Position numbers and translations under genes: made by a program. A stretch of DNA of 64,000 nucleotides from Imbricaverruca yamaguchii (taxonomy: Eukaryota; Arthropoda; Thecostraca; Neoverrucidae): the NCBI GenBank assembly GCA_034440575.1, contig JAOTOL010001451.1, positions 1 through 64,000 on the forward strand, read 5' to 3'. Below the pieces are notes generated by a model that ran no database searches, had not been told where the DNA came from, and saw only the letters and a program-made list of their open reading frames with translations. This document shows, piece after piece, positions 1 to 10,550 of this stretch. Within the stretch, counting starts at the first letter, position 1; each line of letters begins with the position of its first letter.

Positions 1-202
1 TCTCGTATCAAGCTAAGTCGCGGACTTTCGATCTCGAGGTTGAGAAATACGAATTTTGTCAAATACAAAACACTGAAGTCAAATACATACAAATACAAAT
101 ACATATTACTCTCGATGTATTTGACTCCAGTGTTTTGCATTTGACAAAATTCGTATTTCTTAACCTCGAGATCGAAAGTCCGCGACTTAGCTTGATACGA
201 GA
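1..202. mobile_element. 202-bp foldback palindrome (MITE-like)
   Basis: Bases 1-88 and 115-202 are reverse complements of each other with about three mismatches, leaving a 26-base AT-rich centre (89-114). The outer ends read TCTCGTATCAAGC and, inverted, GCTTGATACGAGA. There is no coding capacity. Near-perfect arms reaching both outer ends are typical of foldback MITEs or of a recent inverted duplication. The left end coincides with the window edge, so no target-site duplication can be checked and the element could extend further left. Confidence 0.8.
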
Positions 203-2239
203 TCAGTGAAAAGGTAAAAACATTTTCATCGAAAGTCATTTTGGTTGAATTGTCCTACAACTCGAAAAGTTTGGATAGGGGTCTTTTCATAAATAATTTG
301 TTTCTAAATGTCACATAAGCTAGGCCGTTACGCGGCGTTTGTGTACTTAAGTGTAAGGCGACCGTCGAAAATGAACTATTAGCAAAATACTTACGAAGAA
401 ACCAGCAAATCCCGGGAATACGCCACAACATTACCAGCAAGCCAGTGTAAAATGTATTCAGGATCCATTTGTTTCTCCATAGTATAATACGCAGCCATCT
501 ATAGAGACAAATGGCAAAATTATGAACGCTGGCATAATGGAGCAAAATATGATCCGTTCGGAATGTGGGAATAAAGATGCAATAATTGGAACCAAAACTA
601 AGTTTGTCCAAAGGTTCTCCCGGGTTTTGTGTTCACGTTTTTCGTCTGGGAAATTCACCGGCTGGGCACGCAAAGCTCTAAAATCAATTGCGCATCTGTA
701 TATCCCTAATGTCGCAATCAGATTTCCGGAATATTTTGAGTAAAAGCATCGCAAAACTCTGAAATGGTAGGTACCCATTGAAGAAACGGTCGTCGCAGGA
801 GATCGTTCAGATACTTTTCAGTCTGTTATTCAGAACCACGTCCACGGCCAGTATCATTGGGATGCTGGCCAGCGCACTGTCCATTCTAGCACTATTTATT
901 GGTGTGGTAGTAGCCGCACCACGTCAAGGTTCCATATCATGCGTAACGATACAAAACATCGTGAGAGAACTATGCACGCTTTCCTGACATCCGTTCCCAG
1001 CTCAGGTCCCAAATCCCAAATCTCACTAAAATGCATTACATTATTGGATGGCTGACCTGAGCAGTAAAAACGCCGATTTAGTTTCGCAAGCAGCTGCCAT
1101 TCTGAAAATGATCTTGGTATGCCATGAGACTGTCATTTTTAGGTGAAGATCACATAGAAAATAACAGTGGGCGATGAAATTGGGGGAACCGTCAAGTGAA
1201 CTACTCCAAAAGAAAGCTCGTCTGACACCCATTCCAATCAGATTGCGACAGCCAGACATGCACAGATTTCCGACCGAGGAATTTGTCTCATTCGTGGCCT
1301 TCTTCGTCAGTAAAGCCGAGGACAAGCGAGGACCTGCTTAATTGTTTTCTTCAAAAGCTGTCGTGATCCGGAAAACTGACTCTGCGTACCTCCTGTCCAG
1401 TTCAACACATGATGAGGGTCTACGGGCCATCTCGCACAGTGGACCGTGACGGCAGGGTGTGCAGTAGCTGGTACGAACTCCGTCGGCTCTGCAACAATGG
1501 CTGAACTCTTTTCCTGAGATTGAACGTGTGCCTTGCTGTAGAAATTCCCTATGGCCATACTTATGCTTCCATGTCGGTGGGATATGCTTCTCTATTTACT
1601 GTGTCAGATTATGCTTTATTTGTGCCCATGGTGAATATACAAGTAAATCATGCGCCCATCATAGCTTTTTTCCTGTCAAGTAGCCATCCGCACATTCACT
1701 CTCGGATACCCTCCCTTCACTGTGTGCGGCAGGGGTGTCGTTTTGTGTCCTTTCGGAATCGCTCAAGCCACTCCTACTTTCTTTTGAGCCGTCACAGTAA
1801 GGATCTCAACCATTCCAATAGTTTTAACGAAGGGAATAACAACCATTAGAGAAGCAGTGCATGTTCCAATCATGTCTATGTTATGAGCAGTCATGCTGTT
1901 CTTGCTTACATGTCCTCTGTGCAGCGTATATGCATGCGGATTCTCTGATCTAGGAGAATCATTTATGTCCCCTTCAAATCTCCAAATTAAGCCTTGCACG
2001 AAAACAGGATTGTTGTCATCGGAAAAGGCATGACGAGTAGGACCCGAAACCACCTGTAAGATTGTCTCCCCCAGATAAGAGCAAGTGACGTCACTATGAA
2101 GGTCTGTGTTATCACGACTGATGTGTGTGGCTCTGGAGAGTTCATTTTGGGAAAATATATAAAACAAATGCTACTTTGAATCAGAAATGGCAGCAAATTC
2201 GAACTTTCAACAAAAGCTCTGTCAGCAAAAACCACCAAC
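203..2239. other. No recognisable gene or repeat
   Basis: Unique-looking sequence of mixed composition. Short open frames of up to about 134 codons occur on both strands, overlap each other and show no recognisable domain. I see no coding signal here. Confidence 0.5.
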
Positions 2240-2541
2240 TAAAAAAGTATCCTGTTGCGATTTGATGCATCCCTAAAGATCAGCAAAAGCTGAAGGTTTC
2301 AGTCCAATATCTTTATCCGATGATGCGTGACGACTGGTCGAAACTATTTAAGGCTTTGCCTCAACTACCTCGTTGACCATAAATGTCCTGACCTCGAAGT
2401 TTCCGCATAACATGCCAAATTGACGTGGAAAAAGGCATGCAAACTTTTCAACGCGCTGCCCCACACCGATTTTTTTTATTTTGCTATCCTCGGAAAACAT
2501 AAGGGGGAGTGTGTAAAATATACCCCACGAGACGGGATGGG
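2240..2541 (-). mobile_element. piggyBac-like non-autonomous element, copy A (5' part)
   Basis: Read on the minus strand this starts after TTAA (2542-2545) with CCCATCCCGTCTCG, and then carries the landmarks of the copies at 5214 and 52531: the AGCGCG stretch, a TTTTTCCACRTCAATTTGRCATG-type block, AGGTCAGG, TGGTCAACGA, the ACCAGTCGTCACGC block and CTTTAGGGATGCA. It is clearly diverged and appears truncated on the low-coordinate side, where similarity fades near 2240. No transposase frame is present. The TTAA plus CCC terminus fits the piggyBac superfamily. Confidence 0.65.
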
Positions 2542-2947
2542 TTAATACCATGACCAGATATGTTAGTTTATCATATCTGGATATCAGAGACAGTGCAACA
2601 ACTGTTTTTGATTGGGTGTAACTGTCGCTGGCAATCGCCGTGGTAATGTTAATGGGGGCGTTAGTAAGTATCTGACCGGGTTATCTTGCGCACACATTTA
2701 GCAATTCTTTGGAACAATGTTGACGATCATGCTTGCGTGTGTCTTAGTTTGCGAACAATACGACTTGACCAAAATAATGGAAAGTTAGAACTGTTTGGTA
2801 TTCAGAGTCCGAAAATCCTGTTCACCGGCAGAGGTCAAGACAAGATGCATCTTTGATGGTGAATGAGAAATATTTCTACGTGGGCCATTTGTGTTTTTTT
2901 CCGAACTGGTGTGCTTCGGCAAATCTTCATTCGTCTGCATACTTTGA

Positions 2948-2972
2948 CTATATATATATACATATATATTTG

Positions 2973-3038
<66 letters not shown>
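2948..3038. repeat. (TA)n microsatellite
   Basis: About 90 bases of nearly uninterrupted TA, preceded by a less regular TATACATATA stretch. It creates spurious Tyr-Ile open frames on both strands, including a 206-codon minus-strand frame that I do not regard as a gene. Confidence 0.95.
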
Positions 3039-3039
<1 letters not shown>

Positions 3040-3849
3040 CTAGCCATAATTATTTCACTGAATGGAGTGTCGCTAAATACTTGGCTCAAGAAATCGCAAT
3101 TGGCAAATACGTAAGGCATCACTGTATAAGATCCATCTCCCTTAAGATTACAAACTTGCAATCCACGCTCGTCATGTGCCAACACTTCGTTCGTCTTCCG
3201 GTTATGTAGGATGCGTAAGTAGAAGCCGTCTGAAGTGGGGTCTTCCTCGACTCGACTCAGACGATCCACCCGAGAAAGTGATTGCGTGACGCGTTCACCA
3301 CACACTGCACAACGTTGCCGCCGTTTACTCCTCTGCCTGCCGAAGTGAGTAAATCCAGTAACCCTCTGCGGAACCCCAGCCTGCAGGAATCGAGTAGCTT
3401 TCTGTAATTGCCTCCACCCATTCAGTGGGTGTGAGTGGGCTGGCTGCCTTGCCAAGGGCCGGTGATCGATGTGTTGGCGGTGCCATTCATGGCGGGGCTG
3501 GCTGGCGCGATCAGAAATACATCACATCCTTTTGACAGGAGGTAATTGGGATCGTGTTACGGCATGATACTCATTGGAAAAAACGACTGTTTTTCATTCC
3601 TGCTTGCGAAAGATACATTCAGCTCATTACGACCTGTCATTTGAAATATAGCATGATAATAATCACGTTTACGCATCCACATTCTTCACATTGTGTACTT
3701 GTTTTCTGGCTTATTGATATGATGTTGCGTATGCAATGTTAGGTCTCAACAAGAAAAGGCCATGCAATATTTATTTGATAATAATTCATTTTTGTGAACA
3801 AGATAGCCCCGTCGATAGCCCTCAAAGTCGAAGTCCATAGTCTTGGATG
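3039..3849. other. No recognisable gene
   Basis: A minus-strand open frame covers about 3040-3455, includes a CAVCGERV segment and runs on into the TA tract. It has no recognised domain and no clear start. The remainder shows no structure I can name. Confidence 0.4.
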
Positions 3850-4270
3850 GTCATTTTGCATCCCCCCCTACCCCCAGGTTGTCCGCGGGTTGTGAAAAAC
3901 GACGAGAGGCAGCGCACGGAAATTCGGCATACCCTTTCCCATATCAATTCAGTATATTGTGTGCAAATTTTTATGTCGGGTCATTTACAGGCAACAAGTT
4001 AGTCCAGGTCAAGTGAGATGGTGGTGGTGGTTATTGGTTTCATGACACGTCGACCGTTGAGTCATGTGTCTTCGCCAAACTCCCACGCCGATTGGTCGCG
4101 GGCGCAGAGTAGAGACAAATGAGACTCTAGCCCACAAACTTCGATTGCGAGACGGGCAACTGACCCCTAGACTACTCGTCACCGAGGGCCAAGTGAGACC
4201 ACCTCCAAAATGTTCATCCAGTAGTCACGCTTTAATTTAGCGAGTAGGTGGTGTGATCTGAGTTCAACCA
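3850..4270 (+). mobile_element. piggyBac-like element, copy B, split by a SINE
   Basis: The stretch shows, in the same order as the copy at 5214, a C-rich start, CGCGGGTTGTGAAAAACGAC, GCAGCGCACGGAAATT, a CCC-TATCAATTCAG block, GTCGGGTCATTTACAGG and AGTTAGTCCAGGTCAAGTGA. After the SINE at 4019-4189 it resumes with CACCTCCAAAATGTTCA and AGTAGTCACGCTTTAA. The resumption proves that the SINE went into an existing element. The ends are too diverged to identify a TTAA, and the 3' half is missing or unrecognisable. Confidence 0.65.
4019..4189 (-). mobile_element. tRNA-derived SINE (same family as 56182)
   Basis: Read on the minus strand it begins GGTGACGAGTAGTCTAGGGG (A-box-like TAGTCTAGGGG), followed by a decayed B box in a position where the copy at 56182 has GGGTTCGAGTCTC. 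It then shares the blocks CCAATCGGCGTGGGAG, ACATGACTCAACGGTCGA and AAACCAATAACCACCACC with that copy. It is flanked on both sides by CAAGTGAGA (4010-4018 and 4190-4198), a 9-bp target-site duplication. The length is about 171 bp. A tick SINE family called Ruka is a plausible relative, but I cannot confirm this by eye. Confidence 0.8.
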
Positions 4271-5209
4271 ACTAGCTCAGATTATCGAATGTGTAAGAAT
4301 AAGCATGCCGAGAAATACGAAGCACAGAAGATAAACTTTCTGTTAGTTCTGGCCTTTTGATACCGTACGAGCATTCACATTTTACGCACTCGGTATCCGT
4401 TGCGGTCGAGTAATGCGCTTTATATTTGCGATGACGTCATAATATCTCCCGTGTTTAGGAGATCGGGACCGTTTTCCAAATTGTCGTGCACGCATTTTCA
4501 TTAGACCATTGGAGCAATCACAATCATATACATAAAACGACACAGCTGGTCTGCAGCAAGCTATACTTATTTTCAACACATCTGGTTTTTGGCAGCCTGC
4601 TTCAACCAGTGCAACAAATGAAGCTTACTAGGAGTTGCTCCCTGTGTTATTTCTGCTGTCCCATTCCTCGCTGAAATTCCATTGGTGACTGCAACGCCAA
4701 ATTACGTTCTGCATACCATCAAAAATCGGAAGGGTGCTCAATGTTCCCGGAGCAGGCACTACATTCTAAGGTTTTTTTAGTTGAAAAACATACCCGTATA
4801 TTGTAGTGTTACATTGATTTGGCCACTCTGTGATCCGGTTTAGAACACACGTTGGTTACCGGTCTGACATGCACGTACATGACAATTTAAATTACAATGA
4901 AACATTCATAGAGAAGTCCAATCACCAAAGTTTTCTTTCGGTTCAAATACGTTTTAAACAAAGTCAATTTCCGGGAAAAAACTTCCATTTTTCACTGGCC
5001 TCCTTTCAAGCCAGGTGACTTAACCCAAGGTCACAAGGTACAGAAATAAAATTGTATCGACTCAAAAAAGAACAATTACATGGAGAGCAATCCTTGCTCA
5101 ATTACCAATCTAACGACATGTAGCTTCACTACAATCGAACAGGTTTTATACGGGATATAGTTGTCTAAGGCTTTGCAATGTGAAGTTGTAACAATTCCGG
5201 AGGATGTAA
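4271..5209. other. No recognisable gene
   Basis: Mixed-composition sequence with only short open frames. The first part may be further, heavily decayed copy B. No other feature is supported. Confidence 0.4.
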
Positions 5210-5213
5210 TTAA

Positions 5214-6051
5214 CCCGTCCCGTTTCGGGTCTTCAACCGCCTCCCCCCCCCTCGGGTTTTTCGCGGATAGAGAACGAACGGCGTGCGACAGCGCGCCGAA
5301 ATTTGGCATACCTTTTCCACATCAATTTGGCATGCCGTTTCAAAGTTTTGAAGTCAGGTCATCTAGGGTCAAATAGTTAGTCCAAGTCAAGTGATGTCAC
5401 CTCCAAAAAAGTTCAACCAGTCGTCACGCTTTAACGAAAGCAGGTATTGTAATGAAACTTTCAGCGTTTGCTTATCTTTAGGGATGCAACAACACTTACG
5501 AGAGAAATTTCATTTTTGTCCCAGTTTTTTTTTCACTACCTATACATTTTCCATATTTGCCTATTGTAGATCAAATTGAAGATTCTGGCTAAAGTAAGCA
5601 TTTTTTATGAGAGCAAGTTGACTTCCAACAACGTTTATCGATCTGCTTTAATCATCAGAAAATACAAATTATAGAAAACCTGAAAACCCCCAAAAAATTA
5701 ATAAAAAAAAGTAATTTGTATTTTTTGGGGGCCATAAATCTGTAGGGCCCTGGTCGATTTCGCTGTCATTTTCTGATTCCAAATAATTTGTTTCTTCAAA
5801 TATCCCCCAAAATGAACTCCCCCGAGCCAAAGCATAATGTAAGTTGTGAAAAGGTGTGAAAATATAGCTCCCCTAGTGACGTCACTTCTAGGGGAAAATT
5901 GTTTTGGGGGTGGATCAGGACCCTATGCATGAGCGCTTTCCAATGACATCTGTTTCGTTTTCGTGCGACGCTTTGTTTGGATTTTAGATGGGGTTACTAT
6001 CCTCCCCCCCCGAGACAGGGTGTGAGGATTTGACCGAAGAGACGGCGCGGG
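5214..6051 (+). mobile_element. piggyBac-like non-autonomous element, copy C (complete)
   Basis: The element begins CCCGTCCCGTTTCGGG and ends GAGACGGCGCGGG, giving short imperfect inverted ends. TTAA lies on both sides (5210-5213 and 6052-6055), the exact target duplication of piggyBac transposons, whose ends normally start with CCC. A subterminal CCCCGAGACAGGGTGTGAGG block sits near the right end. There is no transposase frame, so it would depend on an enzyme supplied elsewhere. It is alignable over most of its 838 bp with the copy at 52531-53428. Confidence 0.8.
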
Positions 6052-6055
6052 TTAA

Positions 6056-6960
6056 TACACTTTATGTCAGGTCATATTAAACACTGCGCAGGTCGATTCA
6101 GGTCATTGTATAACTCCGTGGACCGATTTATAGCAACATCGGAGACATGGCGGTGTTGCTGACCCCTGTTGACCAGGGGTCCTCGATGTCCTCCGTATGG
6201 CTCTGGACCCTCCGCACCATAGGCATAGGATCTGGCGAGGGCGACCGGGCGGGGGCGACATTCCGCGACAGGAAACTTGAGGACCGATCACAACTGCACT
6301 CTTGTTGCAGTCTGCAAAACGTGCACTTTGTTTCATCTAATTTTCGCGCAAGTGCAAGCATTTGAGCATTACGTAAAACCGGCGTCGATAATTCGGCACA
6401 ATGCATTCAGATTTGTGATAGGTGATAGATATTTGACAGAGGAGCCAAATTGCGATAATATTGTCTTGGAGCACAGGGGATATATGCATTTCAAAAATAA
6501 CAATCCGATTCTTCGGAAATTGTTTGCAATATTTTCGAAAACGTTTTCGCCTGCCGAATACGGTGGATCCATGTCAAACCTAAGAGACAAACCTAAGTCC
6601 TAACCTAACCTAAGTCAAACTATTCATAATTTTCGAATTGGTACAAGACGATGTTGCTGCAATTTTTCATCACGGCCTTTCCGCTCAGTTTATGTTGCAT
6701 ACAGTCGTTCAGCGTTGCAAGCTTCCACCGAGAACAATCACGTGCGGTATCTGGCCTTATGCCATACTTAGGCCTTATGCAGCAGGTCGCGTGTCATGAC
6801 GACATGATTACGTGACTAGCGGCTGGCCGGCTAACCTTTTGTCGTTGCGGGCTGGACCGGGTTTTGTCAAAGTCCCACCATTCCTTGAATAAAAAAAAAA
6901 TAACGTGTTTCAAAGAGTTCGGTGAAAGCCACGAATAAGTCCCGTAATTTTGTGCTAGTT
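6056..6960. other. No recognisable gene; short CCTAA run
   Basis: Contains CCTAACCTAACCTAAG near 6599-6614, a short telomere-like run, and a poly-A tract near 6890. Open frames are short and unconvincing. Confidence 0.4.
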
Positions 6961-7010
6961 AGTTATTAGAGTTTAAGGGCGCATCGTCTACGTCGGTTAT
7001 GCAGCGCCCA
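6961..7010 (-). repeat. GGGCGCATCGACC hairpin repeat (retroelement 3' tail)
   Basis: TTTAAGGGCGCATCGTCTAC is followed by a self-complementary partner, TCGGTTATGCAGCGCCC. Related copies lie at 8041, 50099, 50405, 52846, 57431 and 60786. At 52846 a truncated copy is bounded by target-site duplications, which shows that this is the 3' end of a retroposed element with the tail on the low-coordinate side here. Confidence 0.6.
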
Positions 7011-7154
7011 AGGTAATTTTGTGTGAAGGCATTGTGTGAAGGCATTATGTGAAGGCATTATGTGAAGGCAACATGAGGCGACGCAACAAGAAGTTTTTAA
7101 GATTCCAAAAGCGTGACAGTCGGAAAGGGCCAAGTCGGACCAGGCTATACCGGA

Positions 7155-7460
7155 TGTACATACGTGAGCAGTGCATACCACCGTCATGTGCATACCGGGG
7201 CAGTGGATACCACTGCAATGTGCATACCGGGGCAGTGCGTATCACTGCAATGTGCATACCGGAGCTGTGCATACCACTCGTGTGCATACCGCAGCAGTGC
7301 ATACCACTGCAATGTGGATACCGGGGCAGTGCATACCACTGCAATATGCATACCGGAGCTGTGCATACCACTCATGTGCATACCGGAGCAGTGCATACCA
7401 CTGTCATGTACATACCGGAGCAGTGCATACCACTGCCATGTACATAACGGAGCAGGCCCA
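7155..7460. repeat. 32-bp minisatellite, about 9 copies
   Basis: The repeated core is TGCATACCGGGGCAGTGCAT followed by ACCACTGCAATG. Most units are 32 bp and two are 30 bp. All six frames are partly open and give Cys/His/Tyr-rich peptides, which is a consequence of the repeat and not evidence for a protein. Confidence 0.9.
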
Positions 7461-8040
7461 CTCGCCCGTGATCGGTGTTCAGGCCAGCTCTTCCTCTCAA
7501 AGAGGCAAACGGAAACGCGAAGTCAAGTCCAGGATATAACTCCCCAACTTCCGTCCAAATGCTTGGCCGACCGACCGGTAGGCGGAGGCGTTGCAATCCC
7601 ATGACTTTTGGTGGTCTCGCCTCTGGCAGAAATGTTCAGCATTCATTACCGGCTGGTCGCCGGAAAACTTCTCACCGGTCAGTGGTGCCTGGCCGTGTCG
7701 TGGTAGTGCCAGTATCGCGAGAAGCGGGTGCGACCCTGACGCCGAGACGCCGGTCTTCTCTCTATCTCGTTCGTCACTGATTTCCCCCGCTTCACGATGA
7801 GTGGGTGGTGCCTTATCCTACGGACGGCATGCTTGATTTGGTCGATCGGATGATAACACAAGACAGACGCGTTATGCTAATAATATGCTGTGCGTTGTGG
7901 TACTGCTATGGATATTGCTGCCCTTCCCCAGTCTGGGTGGAACTTATGGGCAGGATTATGCAATTGCACGGTGCATAATCACGCGTGCGGAGAATTCGCT
8001 GCCCCGGTGTAAAGCTTCTCAGGCATTCTGTAATGGTTTG
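7461..8040. other. No recognisable gene
   Basis: GC-richer unique sequence with overlapping short frames and no recognised domain. Confidence 0.4.
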
Positions 8041-8080
8041 TTATTTTAGTTTTAGGGCGCATCGACCAGTTCTATAATAG
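8041..8080 (-). repeat. GGGCGCATCGACC repeat, second copy
   Basis: TTTTAGTTTTAGGGCGCATC followed by GACCAG matches the start of the copies at 6961 and 57431, then diverges. Probably another truncated 3' end of the same retroposed family. Confidence 0.5.
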
Positions 8081-8519
8081 TTGCACGTGCGAAACAATTG
8101 AGAGAGACGTGCAATATAGAGCAGACTAAGTGTCCCAAGGGTTTCAGAGACTGTGTCGACGTGCGCGAAACTGCCAGAAAACTTCTCACCAGAAAGTCGA
8201 GTGGGCAGACTCGAGAATCTGCCAAGTGCACCCAGGATATGGCGTGCCAAACACAGATTGCTTATATGCCGAAGCGGCAACACAAAAACCGAATTCAGCT
8301 AACGACGTTGCTGGCAAATGGAGCATGACAAAACACGAAGAAAAACTTCCCGATTCAAATGAGAGCCAGAAGCCAAAAGTGTGGCGGCAACACCTCGTTG
8401 CAGCATGCAATGATATACTCGGGAAAAGTTGGCTTCACGAGCAAAACTAGGAAGGGGAAGAGGCCAAACTGTTGTTCTGCAACGTGCAACCTGTAAGTGG
8501 CCAGTGGGTGAACGGCTGA
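8081..8519. other. No recognisable gene
   Basis: A 106-codon plus-strand frame (8130-8450) is open but shows no known motif, and overlapping frames are equally open. I do not call it a gene. Confidence 0.4.
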
Positions 8520-8634
8520 CGTGCCACGGCACCGCACATGTGCTACGGCACCGCACACGTGCTACGGCACCGCACACGAGTCACGGCACCGCACACGAGT
8601 CACGGCACCGCACACGTGCCACGGCACCGCACAA
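8520..8634. repeat. 19-bp minisatellite, about 6 copies
   Basis: The unit is CGGCACCGCACACGTGCTA, with GAGTCA and GTGCCA variants at its end. It runs directly into the hairpin at 8635-8672. Confidence 0.85.
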
Positions 8635-8672
8635 TGCACCGCCACATGTGCCACGGCACATGTGGCGGTGCA
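8635..8672. repeat. Perfect 18-bp inverted repeat
   Basis: TGCACCGCCACATGTGCC (8635-8652) is followed after two bases by its exact reverse complement (8655-8672). It sits at the boundary between the 19-bp array and the 64-bp array and could mark a past inversion junction. Confidence 0.9.
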
Positions 8673-10550
8673 GCGACAAGTGGAAACATGTGGTGGGGGG
8701 GGGTGACGTGCAGCACGTCGGTGATAACGACAGGTGGGAGAGTGTGGGTGTGGAGGGGGCGCATGATGTATCGGTGATCGTGTGACGTTAGAGTGACAAG
8801 TGGGAGCGTGTGGGGGGGGGGCGTTTGATGTGTAGCAGCATGTCGGTGACCAGTGGTGCTGCAGCGACAAGTGGGAGCGTGTACGGGGGTGACGTGCACC
8901 AGTATGTCGGTGATCGGTGGTGCTGCAGCGACAAGTGGGAGCGTGTACGGGGGGTGACGTGCACCAGTATGTCGGTGATCAGTGGTGCTGCAGCGACAAG
9001 TGGGAGCGTGTACGGGGGTGACGTGCACCAGTATGTCGGTGATCGGTGGTGCTGCAGCGACAAGTGGGAGCGTGTACGGAGGTGACGTGCACCAGTATGT
9101 CGGTGACCAGTGGTGCTGCAGCGACAAGTGGGAGCGTGTACGGGGGTGACGTGCACCAGTATGTCGGTGACCAGTGGTGCTGCAGCGACAAATGGGAGCG
9201 TGTACGGAGGTAACGTGCACCAGTATGTCGGTGACCAGTGGTGCTGCAGCGACAAGTGGGAGCGTGTACGGGGGTAACGTGCACCAGTATGTCGGTGACC
9301 AGTGGTGCTGCAGCGACAAGTGGGAGCGTGTACGGGGGTAACGTGCACCAGTATGTCGGTGACCAGTGGTGCTGCAGCGACAAGTGGGAGCGTGTACGGA
9401 GGTGACGTGCACCAGTATGTCGGTGACCAGTGGTGCTGCAGCGACAAGTGGGAGCGTGTACGGAGGTAACGTGCACCAGTATGTCGGTGATCAGTGGTGC
9501 TGCAGCGACAAGTGGGAGCGTACGGAGGACCAGATGGGTGACGTGCACCAGTATGTCGGTATCGATCGGTGGTGCTGCAGCGACAAGTGGGAGCGTGTAC
9601 GGAGGTGACGTGCACCAGTATGTCGGTGATCGGTGGTGCTGCAGCGACAAGTGGGAGCGTGTACGAGGGGTGACGTGCACCAGTATGTCGGTGATCAGTG
9701 GTGCTGCAGCGACAAGTGGGAGCGTGTACGGGGGTGACGTGCACCAGTATGTCGGTGATCGGTGGTGCTGCAGCGACAAGTGGGAGCGTGTACGGAGGTA
9801 ACGTGCACCAGTATGTCGGTGACCAGTGGTGCTGCAGCGACAAGTGGGAGCGTGTACGGGGGTAACGTGCACCAGTATGTCGGTGACCAGTGGTGCTGCA
9901 GCGACAAGTGGGAGCGTGTACGGGGGTAACGTGCACCAGTATGTCGGTGACCAGTGGTGCTGCAGCGACAAGTGGGGGGAACGTGCACCAGTATGTCGGT
10001 GACCAGTGGTGCTGCAGCGACAAGGCAGTGGACGGGGGTAACGTGCACCAGTATGTCGGTGATCGGTGGTGCTGCAGCGACAAGTGGGAGCGTGTACGGG
10101 GGTGACGTGCACCAGTATGTCGGTGATCAGTGGTGCTGCAGCGACAAGTGGGAGCGTGTACGGGGGTAACGTGCACCAGTATGTCGGTGATCGGTGGTGC
10201 TGCGCGACGGGGTTTGCAGCGACAAGTGGGAGCGTGTACGGGGGTGACGTGCACCAGTATGTCGGTGATCAGTGGTGCTGCAGCGACAAGTGGGAGCGTG
10301 TACGGGGGTAACGTGCACCAGTATGTCGGTGATCGGTGGTGCTGCAGCGACAAGTGGGAGCGTGTACGGAGGTGACGTGCACCAGTATGTCGGTGATCAG
10401 TGGTGCTGCAGCGACAAGTGGGAGCGTGTACGGGGGTAACGTGCACCAGTATGTCGGTGACCAGTGGTGCTGCAGCGACAAGTGGGAGCGTGTACGGGGG
10501 TAACGTGCACCAGTATGTCGGTGATCAGTGGTGCTGCAGCGACAAGTGGA
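8673..10550. repeat. 64-bp satellite, about 27 copies
   Basis: The unit contains GTGACGTGCACCAGTATGTC, then GGTGATCGGTGGTGCTGCAG, then CGACAAGTGGGAGCGTGTAC. From about 8860 it is highly regular; 8673-8860 holds degenerate edge copies. Single-base variants (TGATCAG, TGACCAG, TGATCGG; GTGACGTG versus GTAACGTG) recur in runs, which suggests block duplication. Deletions occur near 9520 and 9975-10040, and a small insertion near 10205. The long minus-strand frame (552 codons) exists only because the 64-bp unit is read in rotating frames without stops. Confidence 0.95.

Noticed and set aside
2835..3455. 206-codon minus-strand frame with a CAVCGERV segment
   Set aside because: Runs through a (TA)n tract. 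The unique part has no recognised domain, and the single Cys pair is not enough to call a zinc finger.
8788..10446. 552-codon minus-strand open frame
   Set aside because: It is the 64-bp satellite read through. Overlapping frames on both strands are also open, and the length follows from a unit without stops rather than from selection.
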